Origin: a virus
Strand: one strand, 5' to 3'
Length of the DNA stretch: 47,817 nt
Virus record (IMG/VR): IMGVR_UViG_3300045926_000043
Span: 1 to 47,817 of that record
Positions within the stretch are counted from its first letter, which is position 1, and each line of letters begins with the position of its first letter. Both the position numbers and the translations under genes were made by a program. Positions 7,494 to 15,170 of this stretch are shown in pieces. The notes beneath the pieces are model-generated. The model was not told the DNA's origin, made no database searches, and was given only the letters and a program-made list of their open reading frames with translations.

Positions 7494-8771
7494 CTACGTC
7501 GTGCGCAAAAACTTGATCGCGTTATTGTTCAACACGATCCCGCCCTCACGGCGTCGTACGTAGAACTTCACGTAACCCGGCGTCGTCACTTCGTCCCGAG
7601 TGATGCGCAAGCCGACTCGGTCGACAAGCACGTAACCGCGCTTGAGGTTGCCGAACCCGACCGGGAACGCGTTCGACGCAACGCTCGCCATCTGCTCCCA
7701 GATCGACGTCGGATACCCGAGCAACCGATCCGGCTCGCCCATTTGCAAGCCCGGCTGCCATAGATATTGATTCGTCGTGTCTTTGAGCTTGCGAATCGAG
7801 GCTGCGGTCGTCGAGTTGAAAAAGAACTTGGCCCCAGCGCGATAACGAGAATTGAGCTTATAGACCAGATCGATCAGCGCGTCCGGCAGAATCGCATCGG
7901 GAGACGCAGCCGACGCTACGTACTGATAGATCGCGGCAGAACGTAACGGCGAGCCGAAGTCATCCACAGTCGTCGGCGTCGTGTTGAGCATGCCGGTCGG
8001 CTTCGTCGTGCCGTTGCCCGTGAGCACCGCAGTCGCTTCCTCAACGGCAAACGTCTCGGCGATTTCCGCCGAGAGCCAGTTCGCAACATTGAAGAAAATG
8101 TCGTCGAGCGACCACTCAGACGCCTGCGGATAGGCATACAGTTCACCCTGAGTCGGCACGACCTCACGCAACGTGCTCGTCGCGGTCGCCGTACGCGTGC
8201 CAGTCTCACCAACCCATCCGCCGGTCGTTCCGCGCAGGTTCACGAGCTCTTTGTAGTCGCTCGTTCCGATCTGCACGACCTTGACGTCTTCTCTGACCGG
8301 TGAGAACAGTTTCTCCTGAACCTCGACATCGCGAGAAATCTGCTCCGGCACCGCGTAACCACCGCCCGCAGCCGAGCCGATCGTGACGTCCTTCTGCTCG
8401 TGCATCTCGCGCTCAAGCGCCTTCAGTTGCACGCCGAGTTCCATGTCCTGACCACCCGTGCGGATGAACTTCTCGAACTTGTCGGCGTACTCTTCGCGCC
8501 GCTTGACCTCGATCGTCTTGCCAGGAACCTTCGCCCGCGCTTCCAACTCTTCGATGCGCTCGCGATCGACCTTCTGCTCGATTTCGAGCTTGCGCTTGGT
8601 CTCTGTCGCCTCTTTCAGATCCTTCTCGATCTTGACGATCTTCGCCTCGAGTTCCGTGGCCCGAGAGTCATTGCCCGCCTTGATGTCCTCGAGACGCTTG
8701 TCATTGACCACCTTGAACTCTTCGAACGCTTGGCCGCTCTTTTCGATTGCGGCGAGAACTTCCTTACTCAT
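7494..8771 (-). CDS. Major capsid protein, HK97 fold
   Basis: ATG 8771 is chosen because GGAG lies 9 nt upstream; an in-frame TTG lies 15 nt earlier. The 425-residue protein has a highly charged coiled-coil N-terminus (about residues 1-100, e.g. ATELEAKIVKIEKDLKEA), matching the HK97 delta/scaffold domain. Then comes a likely maturation region and the HK97 core: SAAGGGYAVPEQ, GGWVGETGTRT, LTGNGTTKPTGML and a P-domain-like FNSTTAASIRKLKD. The delta domain is expected to be removed by the prohead protease encoded just upstream. Hairpins bracket the gene on both sides. Confidence 0.95.
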   Translation of the reverse strand: MSKEVLAAIEKSGQAFEEFKVVNDKRLEDIKAGNDSRATELEAKIVKIEKDLKEATETKRKLEIEQKVDRERIEELEARAKVPGKTIEVKRREEYADKFEKFIRTGGQDMELGVQLKALEREMHEQKDVTIGSAAGGGYAVPEQISRDVEVQEKLFSPVREDVKVVQIGTSDYKELVNLRGTTGGWVGETGTRTATATSTLREVVPTQGELYAYPQASEWSLDDIFFNVANWLSAEIAETFAVEEATAVLTGNGTTKPTGMLNTTPTTVDDFGSPLRSAAIYQYVASAASPDAILPDALIDLVYKLNSRYRAGAKFFFNSTTAASIRKLKDTTNQYLWQPGLQMGEPDRLLGYPTSIWEQMASVASNAFPVGFGNLKRGYVLVDRVGLRITRDEVTTPGYVKFYVRRREGGIVLNNNAIKFLRTT

Positions 8772-8791
8772 TTGCCATTGCTCCAAAAACG

Positions 8792-8810
8792 AAAAAGGCG
8801 CCGAAGCGCC
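8792..8810 (-). terminator. Intrinsic terminator or leader hairpin upstream of the capsid gene
   Basis: On the minus strand GGCGC-TTCG-GCGCC is followed directly by TTTTT. This is a perfect 5-bp stem with a UUCG tetraloop and a U-tract. It lies between the protease stop (8841) and the capsid start (8771), so full termination here would silence the capsid gene. Either late antitermination overrides it or it marks the 5' end of a processed capsid mRNA (inference). Confidence 0.65.
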
Positions 8811-8840
8811 ATGTCTCGTGAGGTTGATGTAATGCTGCGG

Positions 8841-9533
8841 TCAGGTACTACGCAGCGCATTGTCATTGCGCTCGATCGCCCTCAACACAGCCGCCCAGTG
8901 ATCAGCATCGGGCTCCCCCCGAGACGGAACAGGATCCCCCTGTTCAATCGGATCACCATTAAAAATCCGCGAGACGGCCATCTCCGAGAATTTTCGGCTG
9001 TAGCCGTGATCGCGCAGAAATTGTTCGAACTCTCGCTCTGTCGGCACGAACTCGCCCGTCGCCGACAGCCGTGCCTTGACCGCCTCAATACGAGCGAGCG
9101 GATTCATCGCGGTTGACACTGGCGAGCACTCCCAGATGTCAATTTCTTTCAAAAGACGGTTGCCTTCCTTGTCATAGTCGGCGCCGCCTGGCATGACTCG
9201 ATAGCCGAATGAAAGCCCGCGAACCGCCTTCATTTTCATAAGCGTCCGCGTCTCGTTACCGAGCTGCGTGTCGGCGAGCGTGCCGCGAACCAATAGACCT
9301 TTTTCGTCCTCGCTCACTTCGTCCCATGCGCCCGGCACTTGATCGGGTCGATGCATCCAGAACATCAACGGCATCGTTCCTTCGCGTCGATGTTTTGCAA
9401 GGCTCTTTTTGAATGCGCCCGGCAAAACAATGTCACCACCGAGATCAACATTGCCAAAGATCGATGCATGCCCTTCGATCTGCCGATCGCCGAGAGATTT
9501 GATCTCAAACGGTACGGTCAGCGTCTGGTTCAT
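8841..9533 (-). CDS. Prohead (HK97-family) maturation protease
   Basis: This 230-residue protein begins MNQTLTVPFEIKSLGDRQIEGHASIF. H61 in MFWMHRPDQVPG and S108 in VRGLSFGYRV match the His and Ser of the U35/HK97 prohead protease catalytic site; the third member is likely in a following acidic stretch. It should cleave the capsid N-terminal scaffold domain and itself during head maturation. The start lies 29 nt inside the portal gene, the usual order portal-protease-capsid. The C-terminal 70 residues are charged and less conserved. Confidence 0.92.
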   Translation of the reverse strand: MNQTLTVPFEIKSLGDRQIEGHASIFGNVDLGGDIVLPGAFKKSLAKHRREGTMPLMFWMHRPDQVPGAWDEVSEDEKGLLVRGTLADTQLGNETRTLMKMKAVRGLSFGYRVMPGGADYDKEGNRLLKEIDIWECSPVSTAMNPLARIEAVKARLSATGEFVPTEREFEQFLRDHGYSRKFSEMAVSRIFNGDPIEQGDPVPSRGEPDADHWAAVLRAIERNDNALRST

Positions 9534-10803
9534 CGTCTTGCTCCTGCTGCGGCTGCATCGGTTCCGGTTCCGGCTCTTCGCCGGCCACTACGAAATTCGC
9601 GGGGCGGATGAAATCTTCGCCGCCGTCATCATCTGAAATCGGGTTGCGGCTTTCAGCCTCGCGCCAATCGTTCGCGCTGATCACGCCGTTCTGTCGCTGA
9701 ATCTGCAGCGCCTCTTGCCGCGACTTGAAATCCGCGCGCTGCACGGCGTCCAGGTTGAATCGCACGATCACGCCGTCGCGTCGGTCGTCGTCGGTCAGCA
9801 GATCCCGCTCCATGGCGGACTCAAAGACCTGCGCGACCGGCATCACGACGTTGATCACGAAATCGGTGTCTTGCTGCTCGACGTTGTTGAACGTCGCGCG
9901 CTCGAGATCCCCGACGAAGTGTGGCGGCACGCCAAAGGCCCCAGCAATCACGGTGCGCTGATACTTTCGGGCCTCGATGAATTGCGCTTTCTCGTTCTCG
10001 ATCTTGACGTCTTTGATTTCCATGCCCTTCGGCAGCAGAAACGAGCTGTGTCGCTTGCCGCCGCTCAATGTGTTTTTCACGGACTCTAAGAACGCCGTTT
10101 CTTCTTCCTTTGTCTTGAACGACTGAAAACCCTGCATCAGCTGGAACACAAGCAACGGCATCGCACCGTTACCGAAAAACGTCGCGCCGTATTGCTCCAT
10201 CGCTATCTCTAAAGCGATCGCTTCGCGGACGTCCATCACGGTGGAATCGCCGGTCAGAAAGTCGCGCGCGGCACCCCGAACGTGATGCATTTCGGCCGCC
10301 GGAATGTCGACATGCTTGCCGCCGACCAACGTCGCTCGATACGTCGGTTCGAGCGTCGCTTCATCCTGATCCACCGTCACAGCGCTCGGCATCAGCGGGA
10401 TCAGTCGCCGTATAGGCCCCGTGTTGCCCTGCGCCTTGAACGCAAAAAAGCGCCCGTAGCGCATCAAGCACGAGCCACCGTCAAGCCAGTAGCTCGCCCG
10501 GCTTTGGAACGAGTTCGGCTTGCTCAGGAGTCGTGCTACCGGATGACTCGGCAAAAGCTCCTTACGCTCTCGCCCATTGCTCCCATACGACCGCCGCATG
10601 ATCCGCACGGGCGATACAGCGAGCCGTCGAGAGACTGCCGTTACGATCGCATTCACGGTCGGCGACTGCATGCACGTTTCCGGCGTGACCGCTATGCCGG
10701 ACTTCGTCGCATACATGCCCTCGAGCCGCCGTAGCAGCGTGTCGAGGCTCATGTCCGACTTGGATTCTTTGGCGCTGAACCACGTCAGCGGGTTCAGGTT
10801 CAT
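9505..10803 (-). CDS. Portal protein (HK97 family)
   Basis: This 432-residue protein begins MNLNPLTWFSAKES. It contains TPETCMQSPTVNAIVTAVSRRLA and RSYGSNGRERKELLPSHPVARLL, then a long core with FLLPKGMEIKDV, YQRTVIAGAFGVPPHFVGD and NNVEQQDTDFVINVV, all classic HK97 portal landmarks. The C-terminus is Glu/Pro/Gln-rich. The dodecameric portal is the DNA gate and terminase docking site. Its start overlaps the terminase stop (ATGA). Confidence 0.93.
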   Translation of the reverse strand: MNLNPLTWFSAKESKSDMSLDTLLRRLEGMYATKSGIAVTPETCMQSPTVNAIVTAVSRRLAVSPVRIMRRSYGSNGRERKELLPSHPVARLLSKPNSFQSRASYWLDGGSCLMRYGRFFAFKAQGNTGPIRRLIPLMPSAVTVDQDEATLEPTYRATLVGGKHVDIPAAEMHHVRGAARDFLTGDSTVMDVREAIALEIAMEQYGATFFGNGAMPLLVFQLMQGFQSFKTKEEETAFLESVKNTLSGGKRHSSFLLPKGMEIKDVKIENEKAQFIEARKYQRTVIAGAFGVPPHFVGDLERATFNNVEQQDTDFVINVVMPVAQVFESAMERDLLTDDDRRDGVIVRFNLDAVQRADFKSRQEALQIQRQNGVISANDWREAESRNPISDDDGGEDFIRPANFVVAGEEPEPEPMQPQQEQDDEPDADRTV

Positions 10804-12371
10804 ATCGCGAGGAGCGCCCCGGAGACGTACTCTTCGGCTTCCACTTGCGTGTTCATCGTCATCGCGAGCGCCACCATCCCGTCTATACGTCCAGTGCTCT
10901 TCGCCTTGTTCAGCTTTCGGTTCCCAGCGGCATCAGCGTCGACGACCGAATTCGCCGCACACATCGTCAGCACCGGATTGTTTCCATGCCGCACACGACC
11001 GTTCAAAAGCTCTGCCTCGAGCGTGTCGAGCGCCGGCGACATATCCTTGAAACCCTGACCGAACGGCATGAGTGGCAGATCAACACCCAATCGCTCGAGC
11101 TCAGTTTTCAGCACGTCAATTCGCCAGCGGTCGAACATCACCGCCTCGACGTTGTACTTGTGGCACAGCTCCGACAATCGCAGCGCGACCGCTTCGTAAT
11201 CGACCGAGGCGCCACGCGTTGCCGTGATGTAGCCCTGCTGTGCCCATAGGTCATAGGGCGCTCGGTCACGCTTCGCGCGCTCCTCAATCCCTTCCGACGG
11301 TGCGAAAAAATCGGCGCGCACGTGCAGCTGATGCTTGAACTGCGCCGTGCACACAAGTGCGGTCAAGTCCTGTCTCGCCGACAGATCCAAGCCGATGCGG
11401 ACTCGCCCAGATTCGAAAGCCTGTTCCCACGGATCACGGCTGCAAGACTTCCACACGGTCGGCGAAATAAAGCCGACGTCCGCCGCGATCCGCTGATTCA
11501 GCCGCAGGTTGCGAAACCGCGACTCGAAGCTCGGCATGCGTTTGGCTTGCTCGGACTGTCGCAATAGCTCATCCAGCTGCAGAAAGTGTCCGACCGCCGG
11601 GTTGCACGCCCGGATGACTTCAGGATCAAACGGGTCCGCATCGTCGGGCGCCGCGATCAACCGCACGTAGACGCCAGGATCAGCCCGATTCAGACCGTCG
11701 TCGATGAGTTCGGACAGGGGATGATCGTCCCGTGGCGCCTGCGTCGAGATCACCATCCCAAGTGACCGCTTACGCTTACCCATTGCGGTCGTGAGGTTGT
11801 CCAACAGTTCGCGATTCTTTGCCTGTGCCAGCTCGTCGTAAATCCACAGCGACGGCGCCAACCCATGCGCCCGACGCGCATCCGCGCTCAACGCCTCGTA
11901 GATAGAGCCAGCCCCGTCCCCGGCATCCACCTCGATGCGCTTGTGAAACCGGATGATGTTGCAGCGCGCGTCAAATTCCGGCACCGCGATGATGATCGCT
12001 TCCATCTCGGCAAAGAGCAGCGCCGCCTGTGCCCGGTCGATCGCGCAGCTGTAAACCTCGCCCCGCGGTTCGGCTTCTGGTCCGAGCAGGCTGCACAACG
12101 CCAACCCCGACAGCAGGCCCGTCTTGCCGTTGCCACGCGGCTCCGACAGCACAGCCACGCGAACATCGCCACCGTAAACCGCCTCGATGAATTCGCGCTG
12201 TTCCGGCAGCAGTTTCATTTTCGTGCCGGCAAGCACACCTTTCGTGATCGGCAGCCACTCGAGAAACGCAATCACCTTCGCGACTCGACTGAGTCCGCGT
12301 TTCTTCCACGGCAACCGCCGTGCTGTAACAGGCGCGGCTTTCTTCCTCGCGCCAGGCCCTCGCCGACCCAT
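10800..12371 (-). CDS. Terminase large subunit (ATPase and nuclease)
   Basis: This 523-residue protein has an adenine-binding Q region (LLPEQREFIEAVYG), Walker A SEPRGNGKTG (76-85) and Walker B LWIYDE (175-180). A coupling-type STQAP follows at 210-214, and the C-terminal RNase H-like nuclease begins VRIGLDLSARQDLTAL with D330 as first acidic residue. A late KSTGRIDGMVALAM supplies another. It translocates DNA into the prohead and cuts concatemers. The basic N-terminus (MGRRGPGARKKAAP) is untypical but follows a clear gene boundary. No conventional small terminase gene is recognisable upstream. Confidence 0.95.
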   Translation of the reverse strand: MGRRGPGARKKAAPVTARRLPWKKRGLSRVAKVIAFLEWLPITKGVLAGTKMKLLPEQREFIEAVYGGDVRVAVLSEPRGNGKTGLLSGLALCSLLGPEAEPRGEVYSCAIDRAQAALLFAEMEAIIIAVPEFDARCNIIRFHKRIEVDAGDGAGSIYEALSADARRAHGLAPSLWIYDELAQAKNRELLDNLTTAMGKRKRSLGMVISTQAPRDDHPLSELIDDGLNRADPGVYVRLIAAPDDADPFDPEVIRACNPAVGHFLQLDELLRQSEQAKRMPSFESRFRNLRLNQRIAADVGFISPTVWKSCSRDPWEQAFESGRVRIGLDLSARQDLTALVCTAQFKHQLHVRADFFAPSEGIEERAKRDRAPYDLWAQQGYITATRGASVDYEAVALRLSELCHKYNVEAVMFDRWRIDVLKTELERLGVDLPLMPFGQGFKDMSPALDTLEAELLNGRVRHGNNPVLTMCAANSVVDADAAGNRKLNKAKSTGRIDGMVALAMTMNTQVEAEEYVSGALLAI

Positions 12372-12423
12372 CAGACTGAACTAATTGAGTTTTCGACTGC
12401 TGCGCCGGTTTTCACTGGAAAGG

Positions 12424-12642
12424 TCACAGCGTTCGACCCCGCCCCCTACCTGTTCTACTCGCGCTAGGCATGGCGCCTTTGGCTGGTGCAGGCGTTACTT
12501 CGTCTACTGTCTCTGCTGCTTCGTCCGACTCTTTGGCTGGCATGGACGCGTGCCCTGCCTTCACCACCCCTGCGCACGTAGGGCACAGGGCATCGGCGTC
12601 GAGCTCGTTATAGTTATGCTGACATCTAGCGCACTGCTGCAT
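12424..12642 (-). CDS. Small zinc-ribbon protein between HNH nuclease and terminase
   Basis: This 72-residue protein has CARC (4-7) and CPTC (20-23), a four-cysteine zinc ribbon, followed by a disordered Glu/Ala/Pro-rich tail with a basic end (GRGRGRTL). A very good Shine-Dalgarno (AAGGAG, 7 nt upstream) supports the start. It occupies the slot where the small terminase is usually found, directly upstream of the large subunit. It is much shorter than known small terminases and has no visible helix-turn-helix, so a packaging role is only a possibility. Confidence 0.7.
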   Translation of the reverse strand: MQQCARCQHNYNELDADALCPTCAGVVKAGHASMPAKESDEAAETVDEVTPAPAKGAMPSASRTGRGRGRTL

Positions 12643-12937
12643 GGTTTGTCTCCTTGTTCCAGTGGTGGTCAGGGTCTAGCGGTCTGCCATCTAGCGCTGC
12701 ACCACGTAGCGCACCAGTCTTTTCTTGGGTTTGTTTCACAGCATCATGGCAGGTAGAGCACAGACTCTGAAGATCGCCACCCCAGAACAGTTCTGGATCG
12801 TCTCGATGTGGAATAACGTGGTCAGCTACGGTAGCAATGGTCATGCGCCCTGTAGCCTCGCACAGCCTGCAGAATGGGTACTGCTCAAGCTGTGCCGCAC
12901 GTTTCTTGCCCCACCGCCTACCGTAGAGCCTAGGCAT
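12626..12937 (-). CDS. HNH endonuclease
   Basis: I choose ATG 12937 (AAGG 6 nt upstream); ATG 12964 is an alternative. The 103-residue protein has CRLC (23-26), ADHVIPH with D39-H40, and LCSTCHDAVKQ with C60, C63 and H64. This is the zinc-bound beta-beta-alpha metal HNH domain. HNH nucleases beside the terminase, such as HK97 gp74, stimulate cos cleavage and packaging (family knowledge). The start overlaps the preceding gene. Confidence 0.9.
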   Translation of the reverse strand: MPRLYGRRWGKKRAAQLEQYPFCRLCEATGRMTIATVADHVIPHRDDPELFWGGDLQSLCSTCHDAVKQTQEKTGALRGAALDGRPLDPDHHWNKETNHAAVR

Positions 12938-13256
12938 TGCGCACCTTAGCCACGAGGCGTTCATCCCATAGCGCCCTATACCCTGCTGAGCTCACTGCGC
13001 TGATAGCGGCGGAATACACACGATTAGCGATGAACCCAGCATCATGCGGGATAAGGCCGCGATATAGCCCGCTGCCAATGTGAGCCAGCAGTATCGGAAA
13101 GCTAATGCCAGCGACCTGCACACCCGTTCGCAGATCAGTGATTGTGCTCAACGTCACAGTCGCATCGGTCTGCGTTATGCCAGCCGAATCCTTAAGATTC
13201 TGCACTTCCACGACGTGAGTGTTCGCGCCGACGTAAATGGTCGATTGGAGCGTCAT
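12930..13256 (-). CDS. Beta-rich structural/accessory protein, unknown function
   Basis: This 108-residue protein begins MTLQSTIYVGANTHVVEVQ and includes ATVTLSTITDLRTGVQVAG and SGLYRGLIPHD. It looks like a single Ig-like beta-sandwich. Similar small 'GnTHvV...Yrg.lP' proteins accompany adhesin genes in many environmental siphophages, from general pattern memory rather than a search. It overlaps the repeat protein gene by 4 nt (ATGA). It may be an adaptor or decoration protein. Confidence 0.65.
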   Translation of the reverse strand: MTLQSTIYVGANTHVVEVQNLKDSAGITQTDATVTLSTITDLRTGVQVAGISFPILLAHIGSGLYRGLIPHDAGFIANRVYSAAISAVSSAGYRALWDERLVAKVRNA

Positions 13257-14314
13257 GTCACTGGATAGATAGTCGGTGTGCCTGTAAGTGCCGATTCTAT
13301 TCGCACTGTCGCCTCCAAGGCCGGCCTGAACGCGACCGTTCCCACCAGGTAGCCAGTGTCACCCGCTGCAACGCCGCCCTGCAGCAACACCGATAAAGGC
13401 CCGAGTTCGGCGTTGATCAATCCGACGATCGTACCTGGCTCAAATGCGGCACCGTGCAGACTCGAGGTCAGCGGCCCCAACGTGGCACTGATCCGCCCGT
13501 CGAACAGCGTGAGCGTCGACCCAACGAACGACGCGACCAGCGACCCGAGTGTCGCATTGATACCGCCGACCACGCCTTGCGGCGGTACTGAAGCCCCGCG
13601 GAACGCGACCACGAGCTCGGCAAGGTCCGCATGAATCCGGCCGCTACGCCCAGGCGGTAGGGTATGCGTGCCCCGCAAGCTCGCCGTAAGGGCGCCCAGT
13701 GCTGCCACGATCCGGCCGTCGGTGGAGTCGGGCGGCAAGGCCACGCCACGCAAGCTCGCGGTGAGACTGCCCAGCGTTGCGAGGATCTGCCCCGAACGCT
13801 GCGGCATGACCGAGAATTCGTAGGTCGGTGTTACCGAATACTCGACGTCGAAGAAGTGGTCGACATACGCCGTACCACGGAACGACGCCGTGAGCGCCCC
13901 TAAGTTGGCCGCTATGTTGCCCTGGAACAGCGGCACAAAGAGTGAGCCGCGGAACGAAGCAGTCAGCGCACCAAGGGTGCTCGAGATTCTGCCGTCTCGG
14001 TTATCGCTCGCCGTGCCTTCGCCTTCGAAGTTGAAACTCGTGGCGTAGGCATAGCGATTGAAAATGGTCTGCAGGCCAGGCTTCGGCACGTGCTGCACAC
14101 GTAACCGATCGCCCGCGGTCATCAGCTCCGACGGCGGTGACGTGACCGAGCCAACGAGCGACGCAACCAGCGCGCCGAGCGTTGCGGTAATCGCCCCCGC
14201 ACGCCAAACCGTGGGCTTAAATCCCCCGCCGATAGCCCAACGATCCGATGCGCTTATGTCGCCAGGAGAGGAAACGAACTGTGAGTTTAAGCGCTTGGCA
14301 AAGCTATCAAGCAC
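13253..14314 (-). CDS. Repeat adhesin with nine 'GRIxAxLGALTASLRG' units
   Basis: GTG 14314 is the likely start: it overlaps the upstream stop (GTGCTTGA) and has a purine-rich GAGTGGGG ahead. This gives 353 residues. At least nine copies of an 18-residue unit of the form G-[RQN]-I-x-A-x-L-G-A-L-x-A-S-[LF]-R-G occur, for example DGRISSTLGALTASFRGS, DGRIVAALGALTASLRGT and DGRISATLGPLTSSLHGA. They are spaced by Pro-rich linkers. Two longer inserts contain YSVTP-type beta segments. The same repeat opens the 1120-residue protein at 18343-21705. I do not recognise it as a named family. Its setting suggests a fibrous or surface-exposed virion protein (inference). Confidence 0.75.
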   Translation of the reverse strand: MLDSFAKRLNSQFVSSPGDISASDRWAIGGGFKPTVWRAGAITATLGALVASLVGSVTSPPSELMTAGDRLRVQHVPKPGLQTIFNRYAYATSFNFEGEGTASDNRDGRISSTLGALTASFRGSLFVPLFQGNIAANLGALTASFRGTAYVDHFFDVEYSVTPTYEFSVMPQRSGQILATLGSLTASLRGVALPPDSTDGRIVAALGALTASLRGTHTLPPGRSGRIHADLAELVVAFRGASVPPQGVVGGINATLGSLVASFVGSTLTLFDGRISATLGPLTSSLHGAAFEPGTIVGLINAELGPLSVLLQGGVAAGDTGYLVGTVAFRPALEATVRIESALTGTPTIYPVT

Positions 14315-15170
14315 CCGTGCCCCACTCGTCGAACGTCGTGATATTGCCCGAGTCGCTGATGTTGCGCTTGTAGAGTGCCGTAGATCCGTTATCGGCGAAC
14401 ACGGTCTCGACCGTAGGCGAGCCACTGCCGTCGACAGTGATCTTGCTTCGCGTCAATCGCCGATACATGTAGTTCAGCATTTCGCGGATCGTCGGCGAAG
14501 CAGGCGGCGCCGCTTGGCCCATTTCCGACGTCGTATCCGTGTTCAGCACGTCCTGCACTTCGGTGTTCACGTCCGATTTCGCCGTTGCACCGAGTGAACC
14601 GACCGAGCCGTTGACGTTGCCCGTGACGGTGGTCACGCTCGGAATGACGTTACCCGTGCCAGCATAGCCCGTGCCGTCGAAGAACGACTCCGCATTGTCT
14701 GCAGCGCCACTATCACCGCTGATCTGCGTCGCATTGACCGGCATCGGCGTCGTGCCGTCGGTGTAGGCTTCGAGGTTATCGGCTGCACCCGAATCGCCGG
14801 AAATCTGCGCGACGTTCACAGGCGCATTGGCAACATAACCGATAGCCGATGCACCATACTGCGCGTCGTAGACGGCTTCCTCGACGACGAAGAATTTCGC
14901 CGTGACGATCAGAGCACCCGAAACGGCAATCGATACACTGAGCTCGCCTACCGTGTCCGTGTCCGTGGCATCGAACGTGAGCGAGTAATGTCCGTTGACC
15001 CGATGCGTGCCACCGCCTGAGTTTTTGTTGCCCGACGTGCCGCCGTTCTTACACAGCTTCACGTCGGTATTGTTGATCGTCAGGCCGGTTTCCAACGTCT
15101 TGAAGTCCGTATCGTCGACGAACGGGCCGACGTTGCGCGACTGCGAAGCTGTGCTCTGCTTGAGAAACAT
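14307..15170 (-). CDS. Tail/baseplate accessory protein with BppU-like N-terminal domain
   Basis: This 287-residue protein begins MFLKQSTASQSRNVGPFVDDTD. It continues with KTLETGLTINNTDVKLCKNGG and HYSLTFDATDTDTVGELSV, a frequent beta-sandwich domain in siphophage structural proteins that resembles the N-terminal domain of BppU-type baseplate proteins. A duplicated unit, VNVAQISGDSGAADN then VNATQISGDSGAADN, follows. The C-terminus has a helical MLNYMYRRLTRSKITVDG segment and a beta end. It ends 8 nt inside the repeat protein gene. Confidence 0.7.
   Translation of the reverse strand: MFLKQSTASQSRNVGPFVDDTDFKTLETGLTINNTDVKLCKNGGTSGNKNSGGGTHRVNGHYSLTFDATDTDTVGELSVSIAVSGALIVTAKFFVVEEAVYDAQYGASAIGYVANAPVNVAQISGDSGAADNLEAYTDGTTPMPVNATQISGDSGAADNAESFFDGTGYAGTGNVIPSVTTVTGNVNGSVGSLGATAKSDVNTEVQDVLNTDTTSEMGQAAPPASPTIREMLNYMYRRLTRSKITVDGSGSPTVETVFADNGSTALYKRNISDSGNITTFDEWGTGA

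Noticed and set aside
8400-9116. Long plus-strand open frames opposite late genes (for example 8400-9116, 21367-22113, 5602-6261)
   Set aside because: They lie antisense to well-supported structural genes, are very rich in Arg/Ala/His, lack ribosome sites and show no domain motifs. They are by-products of high GC content.
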